Below, in pieces: positions 18,880 through 27,817 of a DNA stretch of 64,000 nt; within the stretch, counting starts at the first letter, position 1, and every line of letters begins with the position of its first letter. The notes beneath the pieces were generated by a model, which saw only the letters and a list, made by a program, of their open reading frames with translations, was not told the origin of the DNA and made no database searches. The stretch lies in assembly GCF_029222905.1 (NCBI RefSeq), contig NZ_JARHUE010000001.1, forward strand, positions 372,001 to 436,000, read 5' to 3'. A program made the position numbers and the translations under genes. Origin of the DNA: Neptuniibacter sp. CAU 1671. GTDB lineage: Bacteria > Pseudomonadota > Gammaproteobacteria > Pseudomonadales > Balneatricaceae.

Positions 18880-19495
18880 CAGGGCTCGCTACAGAGGCGA
18901 GTGGACCACTATGGAAACGGAAGCAGTCATCTTCTCTCTGAATGAGCTCAACTTCCTGCTGTCTGAAAAACTCAATCCGTTCATCAATCGGCTCACCCGC
19001 ATAAGTCTCTGCCAGCCCCAGGTAATCCTGATAGTGACGCGCTTCTGACTTAAGCAGCGAACGATAAAATTTTGCCAGCTCTTCATCCAGATAGGGTGCC
19101 AGCTTGGCAAAACGTTCACAGGAGCGTGCCTCAATAAAAGCACCAATAATCAGCACATCAATCAGATGCCCCGGCTCCGACGTTCTGACAAACTGCCGCA
19201 AACCCTGCGCATAACGCGAGGGAGAAAGATGATCATAGACCACCCCCCGGCGCTGCATAATATCGAGTACTTGCTCAAAGTGGATAAGTTCTTCCCGGGC
19301 CAGGCGGGACATTTTATTCAACAGATCAATCCGCTCAACATAACGAAACATCAGACGCATCGCCGTTGAAGCTGCTTTTTTTTCGCAATGAGCATGATCA
19401 ATCAGCAAGATAGCCTGATTTTGCAGGGCCGCCTCAATCCACTCAGATGGTGTTTCGCAGCCAAGAAATGCATGGATTTGATCTAATTCGCGCAC
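18866..19495 (-). CDS. miaE: MiaE-like tRNA 2-methylthio-N6-isopentenyladenosine hydroxylase
   Basis: MiaE is a non-haem diiron monooxygenase that hydroxylates the ms2i6A base at tRNA position 37. The two metal motifs are visible as EELIHFE and SEARHYQDYL, with EKKAASTAM and IEARSCERF as further ferritin-like helices. The frame is open up to 19561, but an intrinsic terminator of the upstream gene lies at 19496-19522 inside it. I therefore prefer the GTG at 19495, which begins VRELDQIHAFLGC and gives 209 residues with AGGGGG from the hairpin as a possible ribosome site. An ATG at 19527 (MAPFKQGAFF...) is the alternative. Transcription probably needs read-through or a promoter inside the end of the preceding gene. 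Confidence 0.85.
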   Translation of the reverse strand: MRELDQIHAFLGCETPSEWIEAALQNQAILLIDHAHCEKKAASTAMRLMFRYVERIDLLNKMSRLAREELIHFEQVLDIMQRRGVVYDHLSPSRYAQGLRQFVRTSEPGHLIDVLIIGAFIEARSCERFAKLAPYLDEELAKFYRSLLKSEARHYQDYLGLAETYAGEPIDERIEFFRQQEVELIQREDDCFRFHSGPLASVASPVSPA

Positions 19496-19522
19496 AAAAA
19501 AAGCCCCCTGTTTGAAGGGGGC
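19496..19522 (-). terminator. Intrinsic terminator after the Roadblock gene, touching miaE
   Basis: The minus strand reads GCCCCC, an 8-base loop, GGGGGC and then seven T. It lies about 70 bases after the stop of the Roadblock gene and directly before the GTG chosen for miaE. The hairpin is also an open frame in line with miaE. Confidence 0.75.
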
Positions 19523-19593
19523 CATTATACGCATCGGACCTGAAAAGGTAAGCCACCTCATGCCGTGCAGTTGGTGGCCCTGAAACCTTTAAA

Positions 19594-19956
19594 TCAGAGC
19601 AATTTGCCGATTGCCTGAGAAGCGCGTTTCACATCCAACAGAATCAGGCCTAGACGCACACTGGGTTTGGCAACCACTGTCAAAACGGAATCCCGGTTAG
19701 CATGGGTCATCAGAATATAACCATGCTCCCCCTTGATGAGCACCTGCTCAAGTTCGCCTTTCGCCAATTCCTGCGCAGTACGTTCACCCAAAGACAACAT
19801 CGCAGCACTCATAGCACCAATACGATCTTCATCCATTCCGGATGGCAGCAATGCAGCAATCATCAAACCGTCTGTCGAAATTACCGCAGATGCTTCAATG
19901 TCCGTTGACGCGCCATTCAAGTCACTCAAAATCGAGGTCAACATTTCTGAGCGCAT
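19594..19956 (-). CDS. Roadblock/LC7 domain protein (MglB-like)
   Basis: The whole 120-residue protein is one Roadblock/LC7 domain: an N-terminal helix (LTSILSDLNGA), strands around ASAVISTDGLMIAALLP, a long helix (DRIGAMSAAMLSLGERTAQEL), then GYILMTHAN, DSVLTVVAKP and a closing helix LGLILLDVKRAS. Such proteins form dimers that bind or regulate small Ras-like GTPases (MglB with MglA) or act as scaffolds. No MglA-type GTPase is in the window. A clear GGAGAG site precedes the ATG. It is the last gene of a four-gene operon (19594-22318), 62 bases after its neighbour, with a 6-bp hairpin (19983-20004) in the gap and a terminator after it. Confidence 0.85.
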   Translation of the reverse strand: MRSEMLTSILSDLNGASTDIEASAVISTDGLMIAALLPSGMDEDRIGAMSAAMLSLGERTAQELAKGELEQVLIKGEHGYILMTHANRDSVLTVVAKPSVRLGLILLDVKRASQAIGKLL

Positions 19957-20018
19957 TAGTACTCTCCTATCATTTTTTCTTGTTCCGGCTCACTTGAACC
20001 GGAATGTAAAATTCTTGC

Positions 20019-20651
20019 TTAATAATTCAGGTATCGTCTAGCCAGGATACTGAGCAAGTCCACATAAACCTGCTGGTTCAACCGGGGCATTTTTTCGATG
20101 ACCAACACAAAACGCTGCTTCCCGAGATACAGCATCCAAAAACCTACCTGACTGAGACCCACAGGATCCAGCAGGCCCCAACTCTCGCCCATCAACGACA
20201 AATCACCATTGAGCAGGCTATTGTGTCGTCCATGGAGTGAACTTATATCCGCAGCCAGAGCCGCCAGCTCTTCGCTGTGACTCTCTTCATAGCCACTCGA
20301 CGCCAGACAAAAACCTAGATCGTCAGCCAGAACCACCTTCCCTGCACTGGAAAGATCCGGCAGCAGCGTAGGCAGCACCGACTCAAGATTGTCATTAATC
20401 ATCTCTGGCGGCGTCGGTTTTAACTCAGCAAAGCCACGGTCCAGAAGTTTCTGAAACATTGCTTCAGCCTCTTCTTTGGACAGACCCGTTAATTTGCTGA
20501 TTAAAAGCGGGGTATACGGAATCGGCACATCGGCACTCAGCAGTTGCAGCAAAAAAGCACGCGCGCTGTCTGGCTCCGGACAGACCGTTGCAAAAAACGC
20601 CCCCGCTGGCGTTATCTGGATAAATTGATTTGACTTAATTTCTTCTGTCAC
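20019..20651 (-). CDS. Uncharacterised protein: winged-helix-like plus Roadblock-like domain
   Basis: I do not know this 210-residue family by name. Residues about 25-80 look like a winged helix (LLISKLTGLSKEEAEAMFQK, then a turn and GFAELKP). Residues about 103-210 resemble the Roadblock fold: VVLADDLGFCLASSGYEE, a helix EELAALAADISSLHGRHN, then VGFWMLYLGKQRFVLVIEK and a last helix. The product may pair with the true Roadblock protein encoded downstream. It starts with GTG at 20651, supported by GGGAG eight bases upstream. The 18-base gap to the preceding gene points to one operon. The domain reading is mine, from hydrophobic pattern only. Confidence 0.6.
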   Translation of the reverse strand: MTEEIKSNQFIQITPAGAFFATVCPEPDSARAFLLQLLSADVPIPYTPLLISKLTGLSKEEAEAMFQKLLDRGFAELKPTPPEMINDNLESVLPTLLPDLSSAGKVVLADDLGFCLASSGYEESHSEELAALAADISSLHGRHNSLLNGDLSLMGESWGLLDPVGLSQVGFWMLYLGKQRFVLVIEKMPRLNQQVYVDLLSILARRYLNY

Positions 20652-20669
20652 ACGACAACTCCCGCAACC

Positions 20670-21836
20670 TTAGCCGGCTCGGCCCTCAGCATCTAACCAA
20701 CCCAGAAAAAATGCTGCAGAGGAAAATGCAAACACCTGACGCTGAGGAAGATCCAATATTCTTATGATATCGACCACTGATAAGGAATGGTTAAACCATA
20801 TGTCAGCTATCTGATGAAAACAATCCAAACTGAGAAATTGGCCGCTTTCAGGCTGATGCCGCAACGCATACGGTTTGTACGGATCCAACCCAACTAACAA
20901 ACGGCCCCGGGCGCTCCACAAAGCCAGCAACCAGAGAAAAGCAATTTTCTTAACCTGATGGCCCGACGCAATATAAGGATCCAGCGAACCTTCTGCAGGC
21001 GTCTCAATCAGCAGTTCACCAAAACGAAAACGTCGCTGCGCGATTTCGGACAGTTCTGTATCCGAGTAGGTATGAACAAATTCAGCAGAATCAGGCAGAT
21101 AGACAATCTGAACCTGATCACCTTTCAAGAGTACTGCACTGCCCATCTCCTCACCTTTACTCACCAGATGCTTGAGCAGATTGAGGATATAACCATCCGG
21201 GTTAAAAGTGATTTGCTGGCGTGTTTTCAGATTATCCAGATCGACATCTTCCAGATTACCGCAGCAAAGCAACTCCAGTTCAGCCTGCGGAATACCCGCC
21301 GGTACCACCGGTGCCTCGACCGCAACATCCTCAATCACCACGGATGCGACCATTTCAGCCAGGGCCGATTTTTTCTGTCCACCCAACTGCGCCAACAACC
21401 TGTCAGCTGCATTGACGGTAAGATCGCCGACTTCTAACTGCGCCTTAAGCGCTTCGTTCTGCTTATCAATCGAAAACTCAGAGGGGTCATACACCTGCCC
21501 CTCTGAGCGGGATTGGATACCTGTAGCGACAGCCTCTAAAGCCTGCTGCAATGTTTCACTTGTGTACGGCTTACAAACCCAGTGATAACCAACCCACTGA
21601 TGTTTGGATAACCCCAGCACAACACCCTGAGGTGCCTTTGGATAATCATTCTTGAGCTGAGTCAGGGAACTGTAGCGATCACCATTGACGATGAAACAAT
21701 TAGCCTGATCAGCCGGAACAGGTTTCTTGCCCAGTTTACGCTGTAAAAAATACTCAATCGCCGCCGACTCGCTGACGGAGAAACCCACCAAAGCAGGATT
21801 AATTTTTCTAAGCAGTAATTTAGCGTCTGAGCTCAT
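20670..21836 (-). CDS. Uncharacterised protein with a pseudo-receiver domain
   Basis: The 388-residue protein begins with a domain of about 105 residues that follows the receiver pattern: a strand ALVGFSV, a helix, then CFIVNGD and the late VCKPYTSETLQQAL, which keeps the Lys-Pro motif. The acidic pocket and the usual phosphoacceptor are not evident, so I call it a pseudo-receiver. A linker rich in Ala, Val and Glu (about residues 150-185) leads to a C-terminal domain of about 200 residues, with ITFNPDGYILNLLKHL, FRFGELLIETP and a helical end (LDLPQRQVFAFSSAAFFLGW) reminiscent of PatA/DUF4388-like proteins. It may act as a signal-receiving scaffold for the Roadblock partners. It lies 29 bases after the 150-residue gene. 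Confidence 0.6.
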   Translation of the reverse strand: MSSDAKLLLRKINPALVGFSVSESAAIEYFLQRKLGKKPVPADQANCFIVNGDRYSSLTQLKNDYPKAPQGVVLGLSKHQWVGYHWVCKPYTSETLQQALEAVATGIQSRSEGQVYDPSEFSIDKQNEALKAQLEVGDLTVNAADRLLAQLGGQKKSALAEMVASVVIEDVAVEAPVVPAGIPQAELELLCCGNLEDVDLDNLKTRQQITFNPDGYILNLLKHLVSKGEEMGSAVLLKGDQVQIVYLPDSAEFVHTYSDTELSEIAQRRFRFGELLIETPAEGSLDPYIASGHQVKKIAFLWLLALWSARGRLLVGLDPYKPYALRHQPESGQFLSLDCFHQIADIWFNHSLSVVDIIRILDLPQRQVFAFSSAAFFLGWLDAEGRAG

Positions 21837-21865
21837 GGGCGGGGTTCCATCCTTAGCGCCACGGA

Positions 21866-22318
21866 TTAGATTATAAGCTGTTTAGGAAAGTTGCCGCGGG
21901 ATAACACCGAGTGCTGCTGCGACAGGGCAAGCAGCTTATCTAATGAATCCTCAGACTGAGCAGACATAATCAAATTAAAATGCGACTCACCAATGACTGG
22001 CTTGGCCTGCTCCAGCAATCGGTGAAACAGAGGATCACCTTTACCTGATAACGTGATTAACAGATCAGCAAACGCACCCATCACCTCATCACTGTCATAA
22101 GACGCCACGGCCAGATAAATTCGCTTCACGTGGTATCTCAATGATTTTGGGTCTGATGCAACCATACGGGCAAAGTGGTAGAGCAAACGCTTACCCTGTC
22201 GACCCCGATAGATAAGATATCGCGAGTGCTGAGCGTCAAAGGCAGCCTGAATCCTGTCCGTATTAAAACTGTACAATCCCGTGCCTTTAACAGGGCTAGT
22301 GTGTTCAGTCAGTTCCAC
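21866..22318 (-). CDS. Uncharacterised protein, first gene of the Roadblock operon
   Basis: This 150-residue protein is not recognised. It starts with GTG at 22318, with GGAA close upstream, and is read divergently from acnB. The sequence is mostly helical and basic in its first half (YLIYRGRQGKRLLYHFARM, KSLRYHVKRIYLA) and has no signal peptide, membrane segment or metal motif. The second half, with MGAFADLLITLSGKGD and helices, could be a four-helix bundle. It stays with the pseudo-receiver and Roadblock genes on the same strand with short gaps, so it should work with them. Confidence 0.6.
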   Translation of the reverse strand: MELTEHTSPVKGTGLYSFNTDRIQAAFDAQHSRYLIYRGRQGKRLLYHFARMVASDPKSLRYHVKRIYLAVASYDSDEVMGAFADLLITLSGKGDPLFHRLLEQAKPVIGESHFNLIMSAQSEDSLDKLLALSQQHSVLSRGNFPKQLII

Positions 22319-22771
22319 TTTCCATCACCGAGCGTTTATATCGTTATTTGAGACCGCTGTGAGAGTAACCTATCGGCCAGCCAGGATAGATCTTGAAGCA
22401 GTTTAACCCGCCATTTCTGCAGCGTCACATCACATTTTATTAAAACTGGGACAAATCGGAGTTGGATTATCCGGCCAGAACACCCGAACTTGTTTATTTT
22501 TCAACTCCGTTTTCAGCAACCACGGGGCTCGCCATAAAAGATTATCTAACACCCTGTTTTTAATATATTTAAAGCCTTTTTTTTGAAGAGCCGCCTAAAG
22601 TCTCTGGTTTTCATCAGAAAGTATTACTCCCACGCGCCGTGCTGAACTTAACTTTACCTGCTATCTTCGGTAGAATTCGGTTCCGCCAATCAATATTCGA
22701 CTCCTTTCGATAAGCCACCGGCACACTATCCTGTTCACGATCGGTGGTACCACAATGATGAGGGCTCTAAC
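22319..22771. other. Divergent intergenic region upstream of acnB
   Basis: This 453-base AT-rich region has no supported gene. It holds the acnB promoter at 22648-22676, with a leader of about 90 bases, and should also hold the promoter of the divergent Roadblock operon, which I cannot place. Confidence 0.5.
22648..22676 (+). promoter_or_regulatory. Candidate sigma-70 promoter of acnB
   Basis: A -35 box TTAACT (four of six) and a -10 box TAGAAT (five of six) are 17 bases apart. Transcription would start near 22683. Confidence 0.5.
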
Positions 22772-25363
22772 GTGCTTGAAGCTTACCGTAAACATGTAGA
22801 AGAACGCGCCGCTGAAGGCGTGCCACCAAAGCCACTGGACGCAGAACAGACCGCTGCGCTGGTTGAGCTGCTGAAGAACCCGCCTGCTGGCGAAGAAGCT
22901 TTTCTGGTTGACCTGCTATCTAACCGCGTACCTGCGGGCGTAGACCAGGCTGCTTACGTTAAAGCCGGCTTCCTGGCTGCTGTAGCCAAGGGTGAAGCAA
23001 CCTCTCCACTGGTTTCCAAAGTTAAAGCAGTTGAACTGCTGGGCACCATGCTGGGCGGTTACAACATTCAGCCTCTGATCGAAGCACTGGACGACGCAGA
23101 GCTGTCTGCTACGGCTGCTAAGGCACTGTCTCACACCCTGCTGATGTTCGACGCGTTCTACGACGTTAAAGACAAAGCTGACGCAGGCAACGCTGCCGCT
23201 AAACAGGTTATGCAGTCCTGGGCTGACGCTGAGTGGTTTACTTCCAAACCAGCCGTTGCTGAAAAAATCACCGTTACCGTATTCAAGGTTCCTGGCGAAA
23301 CCAACACCGACGACCTGTCACCTGCACCGGACGCCTTTACCCGCCCAGACATCCCGCTGCACGCCAATGCCATGCTGAAAATGGCCCGTGAAGGCATTGA
23401 ACCTGAAGTACCAGGTGTAAAAGGCCCGATCGCTCAGATCGAAGCTGTTAAAGCCAAAGGCCACCCTGTTGCTTACGTTGGTGACGTTGTAGGTACCGGT
23501 TCTTCCCGTAAGTCCGCTACCAACTCCGTACTGTGGTTCTTCGGCGATGATATCCCAGCCGTACCAAACAAACGTGCTGGCGGTTACTGCTTCGGTGGCA
23601 AAATTGCACCTATCTTCTTCAACACTATGGAAGATGCAGGCGCTCTGCCAATCGAAATGGACGTTTCCAAAATGAACATGGGTGATGTCATCGACGTTTA
23701 CCCATACGAAGGCAAAGCAGTTAACGCTGAAACTGGCGAAGAACTGTGCACTTTCGGTCTGAAAACTCCTGTTATTCTGGACGAAGTTCGTGCTGGCGGC
23801 CGTATCCCGCTGATCATCGGCCGTGGTTTGACTGCCAAGGCACGTGAAGCAATGGGCCTGGGCGAATCTGATCTGTTCCGTAAGCCAGAACAGCCTGCCG
23901 ACACTGGCAAAGGCTTCACCCTGGCTCAGAAAATGGTTGGTAAAGCCTGCGGTCTGGAAGGCGTGCGTCCTGGCATGTACTGCGAACCCAAGATGACCAC
24001 TGTAGGTTCTCAGGACACTACCGGTCCTATGACCCGTGACGAACTGAAAGACCTGGCATGCCTGGGCTTCTCTGCTGATCTGACCATGCAGTCTTTCTGT
24101 CACACTGCTGCGTATCCAAAGCCAGTTGACGTTGAAACTCACCACACCCTGCCTGACTTCATCATGACCCGTGGTGGTGTTTCCCTGCGTCCAGGCGACG
24201 GTGTAATCCACTCCTGGCTGAACCGTATGCTGCTGCCTGATACCGTAGGTACCGGTGGTGACTCTCACACCCGTTTCCCAATCGGCATCTCTTTCCCAGC
24301 CGGTTCTGGTCTGGTTGCATTCGCAGCTGCCACTGGCGTAATGCCACTGGATATGCCTGAGTCTGTTCTGGTTCGCTTTAAAGGCAAACGTAACCCTGGT
24401 ATCACCCTGCGTGACCTGGTACATGCGATTCCTTACTACGCGATTCAGGCAGGTCTGCTGACTGTTGAAAAAGCCGGTAAGAAAAACATCTTCTCTGGTC
24501 GCGTACTGGAGATCGAAGGCCTTAACGACCTGACCGTTGAACAGGCTTTCGAACTGTCAGACGCCTCTGCAGAACGCTCTGCTGCAGGTTGTACTATCAC
24601 CCTGAGCGAAGACTCCGTTGCTGAGTACCTGCGTTCTAACATCGTAATGCTGAAGTGGATGATCGCTGAAGGTTACGGCGACCCACGCACCATCGAACGT
24701 CGTATCATTGCGATGGAAGAATGGCTGGCTAACCCAAGCCTGATGCGCGCTGACGCTGACGCTGAATACGCTGCAGTCATCGAAATCGACCTGGCCGACA
24801 TCAAAGAACCTGTTCTTTGTGCACCTAACGACCCGGATGATGCCCGTCTGCTGTCTACTGTTGCAGGTGAGAAGATTGATGAAGTGTTCATCGGTTCCTG
24901 TATGACCAACATCGGTCACTTCCGTGCGGCAGGTAAACTGCTGGATGCGGCAGGTGGTTCTGTACCTACCCGCATGTGGATTGCACCACCAACCAAAATG
25001 GACGCAGCTCAGCTGAGCGACGAAGGTTACTACAACATCTTCGGTAAAGCCGGTGCGCGCATGGAGATGCCAGGTTGCTCTCTGTGTATGGGTAACCAGG
25101 CACGTGTAAATGACAACAGCACTGTTGTTTCAACCTCTACACGTAACTTCCCGAACCGTCTGGGTACCGGTGCAAACGTTTACCTGGCATCTGCAGAGCT
25201 GGCCTCTGTAGCTGCAGTAACAGGCAAACTGCCGACGGTTGCCGAGTACATGGAATACGCGAAGAACATCGACAGCATGGCTGGCGAAGTTTACCGCTAT
25301 CTGAACTTCGATCAGATGGAAAACTACGTTGAGAAAGCTGCAGGTGTAAACCTGTCCGCCTAA
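22772..25363 (+). CDS. acnB: Aconitate hydratase B
   Basis: AcnB interconverts citrate and isocitrate with a [4Fe-4S] cluster. The 863-residue protein starts with the HEAT-like N-terminal domain ([15 protein letters not shown]), unique to the B type, followed by the swivel domain and the catalytic core. The cluster ligands are seen in [12 protein letters not shown] and [11 protein letters not shown], and [13 protein letters not shown] is near the substrate site. It starts with GTG, with GAGGG eight bases upstream. Codon use is strongly biased, as for abundant proteins. It has a good promoter and a terminator and stands as a single gene. In E. coli AcnB also binds mRNA when it loses its cluster; I have no evidence of that here. 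Confidence 0.98.
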   Translation: MLEAYRKHVEERAAEGVPPKPLDAEQTAALVELLKNPPAGEEAFLVDLLSNRVPAGVDQAAYVKAGFLAAVAKGEATSPLVSKVKAVELLGTMLGGYNIQPLIEALDDAELSATAAKALSHTLLMFDAFYDVKDKADAGNAAAKQVMQSWADAEWFTSKPAVAEKITVTVFKVPGETNTDDLSPAPDAFTRPDIPLHANAMLKMAREGIEPEVPGVKGPIAQIEAVKAKGHPVAYVGDVVGTGSSRKSATNSVLWFFGDDIPAVPNKRAGGYCFGGKIAPIFFNTMEDAGALPIEMDVSKMNMGDVIDVYPYEGKAVNAETGEELCTFGLKTPVILDEVRAGGRIPLIIGRGLTAKAREAMGLGESDLFRKPEQPADTGKGFTLAQKMVGKACGLEGVRPGMYCEPKMTTVGSQDTTGPMTRDELKDLACLGFSADLTMQSFCHTAAYPKPVDVETHHTLPDFIMTRGGVSLRPGDGVIHSWLNRMLLPDTVGTGGDSHTRFPIGISFPAGSGLVAFAAATGVMPLDMPESVLVRFKGKRNPGITLRDLVHAIPYYAIQAGLLTVEKAGKKNIFSGRVLEIEGLNDLTVEQAFELSDASAERSAAGCTITLSEDSVAEYLRSNIVMLKWMIAEGYGDPRTIERRIIAMEEWLANPSLMRADADAEYAAVIEIDLADIKEPVLCAPNDPDDARLLSTVAGEKIDEVFIGSCMTNIGHFRAAGKLLDAAGGSVPTRMWIAPPTKMDAAQLSDEGYYNIFGKAGARMEMPGCSLCMGNQARVNDNSTVVSTSTRNFPNRLGTGANVYLASAELASVAAVTGKLPTVAEYMEYAKNIDSMAGEVYRYLNFDQMENYVEKAAGVNLSA

Positions 25364-25709
25364 TCTCTTAACGTTGAAAAAACCCCGCTCTGCGGGGTTT
25401 TTTTTGGCCTGAAGCCTGAGCAACCCTGCTATCAGGTCGAAAAGCAAGCCAGTTCCAGTGCATGAAATTAATTTTGAAAAAAACAGACTTATTGAATAAG
25501 ATAAATTTTCGTCTTACGCCATGGCACTGGTTTACCGAGAACAAAAGGCACCAGCCCGGATCTTCTCAACATTGCAGTAATTAGCAACAACAAAGCCATC
25601 AAAGTGCAGACGGGCTTAAAACTCGAAAAAACAGATAACTGTCACAACGAGCATTAGCCGATACATACCCCGGTAATCGGGTAAGCCCACATCACTTCAG
25701 GATACACAT
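25364..25709. other. Intergenic region between acnB and the orphan gene
   Basis: After the acnB terminator, about 300 bases remain with no supported gene, inverted repeat or clear promoter. The leader of the next gene should start here. Confidence 0.4.
25377..25405 (+). terminator. Intrinsic terminator of acnB
   Basis: The stem ccccgc/gcgggg with a 3-base loop is flanked by six A and eight T. It lies 13 bases after the acnB stop. Confidence 0.9.
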
Positions 25710-26006
25710 ATGGCCATTTTGCCCCGAGGCGCAGAAGCAATCTGTGATTTGCTCGAGTGTGAAATCATTACAAAACATGAAGTGTGCCCGATCACGCTGA
25801 GTGTGGTCAGGGTCTATGCGCTGGGCATGCATCCCGATTCGGCAGTTGGCGAAACCGGCTACGTTCTGACAGACTTTTTCAAAAGTGAAGCCGGTTTGCT
25901 GGCATTCTGCATGACGGATGCAGGCCTTGAGGCAATAGCGGAATCAGTTAGCCAGATATTCCCCGACTGGGATCTCGATTCAGACAGCTTCACGCAGCTA
26001 GCCTGA
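25710..26006 (+). CDS. Hypothetical protein, 98 residues
   Basis: I do not recognise this small acidic protein. It has four Cys (C13, C17, C27 and C72 by my count), no signal peptide and no membrane segment. The middle (YALGMHPDSAVGETGYVLTDFF) and the C-terminal helix (LEAIAESVSQIFPDWDL) look like an ordered single domain. An AGGA sequence lies eight bases before the ATG, and the codon use resembles the neighbours, so it is probably a real gene. It stands alone between acnB and the end of the convergent thioredoxin-fold gene. Confidence 0.65.
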   Translation: MAILPRGAEAICDLLECEIITKHEVCPITLSVVRVYALGMHPDSAVGETGYVLTDFFKSEAGLLAFCMTDAGLEAIAESVSQIFPDWDLDSDSFTQLA

Positions 26007-26044
26007 TATCCAAGACAAACGCCCTGCTTAAAAAACCTCTATCA

Positions 26045-26650
26045 TCAGCCAGGCATTGCCGACTCAACCAGAGATTCAACCCACGCTAGCGGGCGATGCC
26101 CAAACCACTGATCAACAATCTCCATCTGATCATCAAACAGTACCCAGCTGGGCGTACCCTGAAACTGGTTATTGAGAAAGGTCCTGCCTGAACACAATAC
26201 AGACTGCAATCGTTGCGAGATAAGCTGCCGGGTCTGATCTGTGACGGACTGATTCAATCCGGTGTCAGACAGTGTTTTTGTGATCGCTTGATACAAATCG
26301 TCTATCTGATCTGGACCTGCAAACCGGTCCATCAGCACGGGGACATTAATACTGTAAGGCAGCACAGCATGACCCAGGCGGGAAAAATAGCGGGCCGATG
26401 CCAAGGGCAAACGCCCTTCATGCAGCAGCTTTTGAGTATTTTCCAGAGTATTCAGCGCAAAATCTTCAAACGCCGTCGATAAACCAAAACAATTCAGTTC
26501 CGGGAACTGTGTCTGTAACGCATCGAGCTGAGGCAGTGCCTGGCTCAGACACCCGGGGCAGTTGACCTGAAACACGAGCATAAGGTTCAGCGCTCTGATT
26601 TCAGCCCTACCCTGAAGCACCGACCCCATAGATAGCTGCAATAACGCCAT
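26045..26650 (-). CDS. Thioredoxin-fold protein with a CPGC motif
   Basis: The 201-residue protein has a thioredoxin-like fold: strand LNLMLVFQVNCPGC, a helix after the CxxC (SQALPQLDALQTQF), and late in the chain the cis-Pro segment QGTPSWVLFDD. The CPGC pair suggests a redox-active protein of the AhpC/TSA or DsbA-like type with a helical insertion in the middle. There is no signal peptide, so it is likely cytosolic. It starts 15 bases after cysB on the same strand and is probably co-transcribed, which hints at a role in thiol or sulfur redox control. The exact function is unknown. Confidence 0.7.
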   Translation of the reverse strand: MALLQLSMGSVLQGRAEIRALNLMLVFQVNCPGCLSQALPQLDALQTQFPELNCFGLSTAFEDFALNTLENTQKLLHEGRLPLASARYFSRLGHAVLPYSINVPVLMDRFAGPDQIDDLYQAITKTLSDTGLNQSVTDQTRQLISQRLQSVLCSGRTFLNNQFQGTPSWVLFDDQMEIVDQWFGHRPLAWVESLVESAMPG

Positions 26651-26665
26651 AAGCTATAGCAACCC

Positions 26666-27703
<1,038 letters not shown>

Positions 27704-27759
27704 TTATCGTTATCACCTGTCACAAAACACAGGCGTCTTATAAATTAGCGCTGTTCAAA

Positions 27760-27793
27760 GCGTTCTTATAATAACAGCATAGAATAAGAACGC
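27760..27793. repeat. 10-bp inverted repeat upstream of cysB
   Basis: The arms gcgttcttat and ataagaacgc are perfect complements with 14 bases between them. It lies 25 bases after the KfrA-like stop and 120 bases before cysB. On the minus strand only TTT follows, so it is a weak terminator at best; the length also fits a regulator site. Confidence 0.6.
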
Positions 27794-27817
27794 CGGAGAG
27801 AAGGCAGTTTTGCCCGT

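Noticed and set aside
23318-24424. 368-codon open frame on the minus strand inside acnB
   Set aside because: It is fully antisense to acnB, whose biased codons leave long open frames on the other strand. The translation is rich in His, Gln, Phe and Arg and resembles no protein family.
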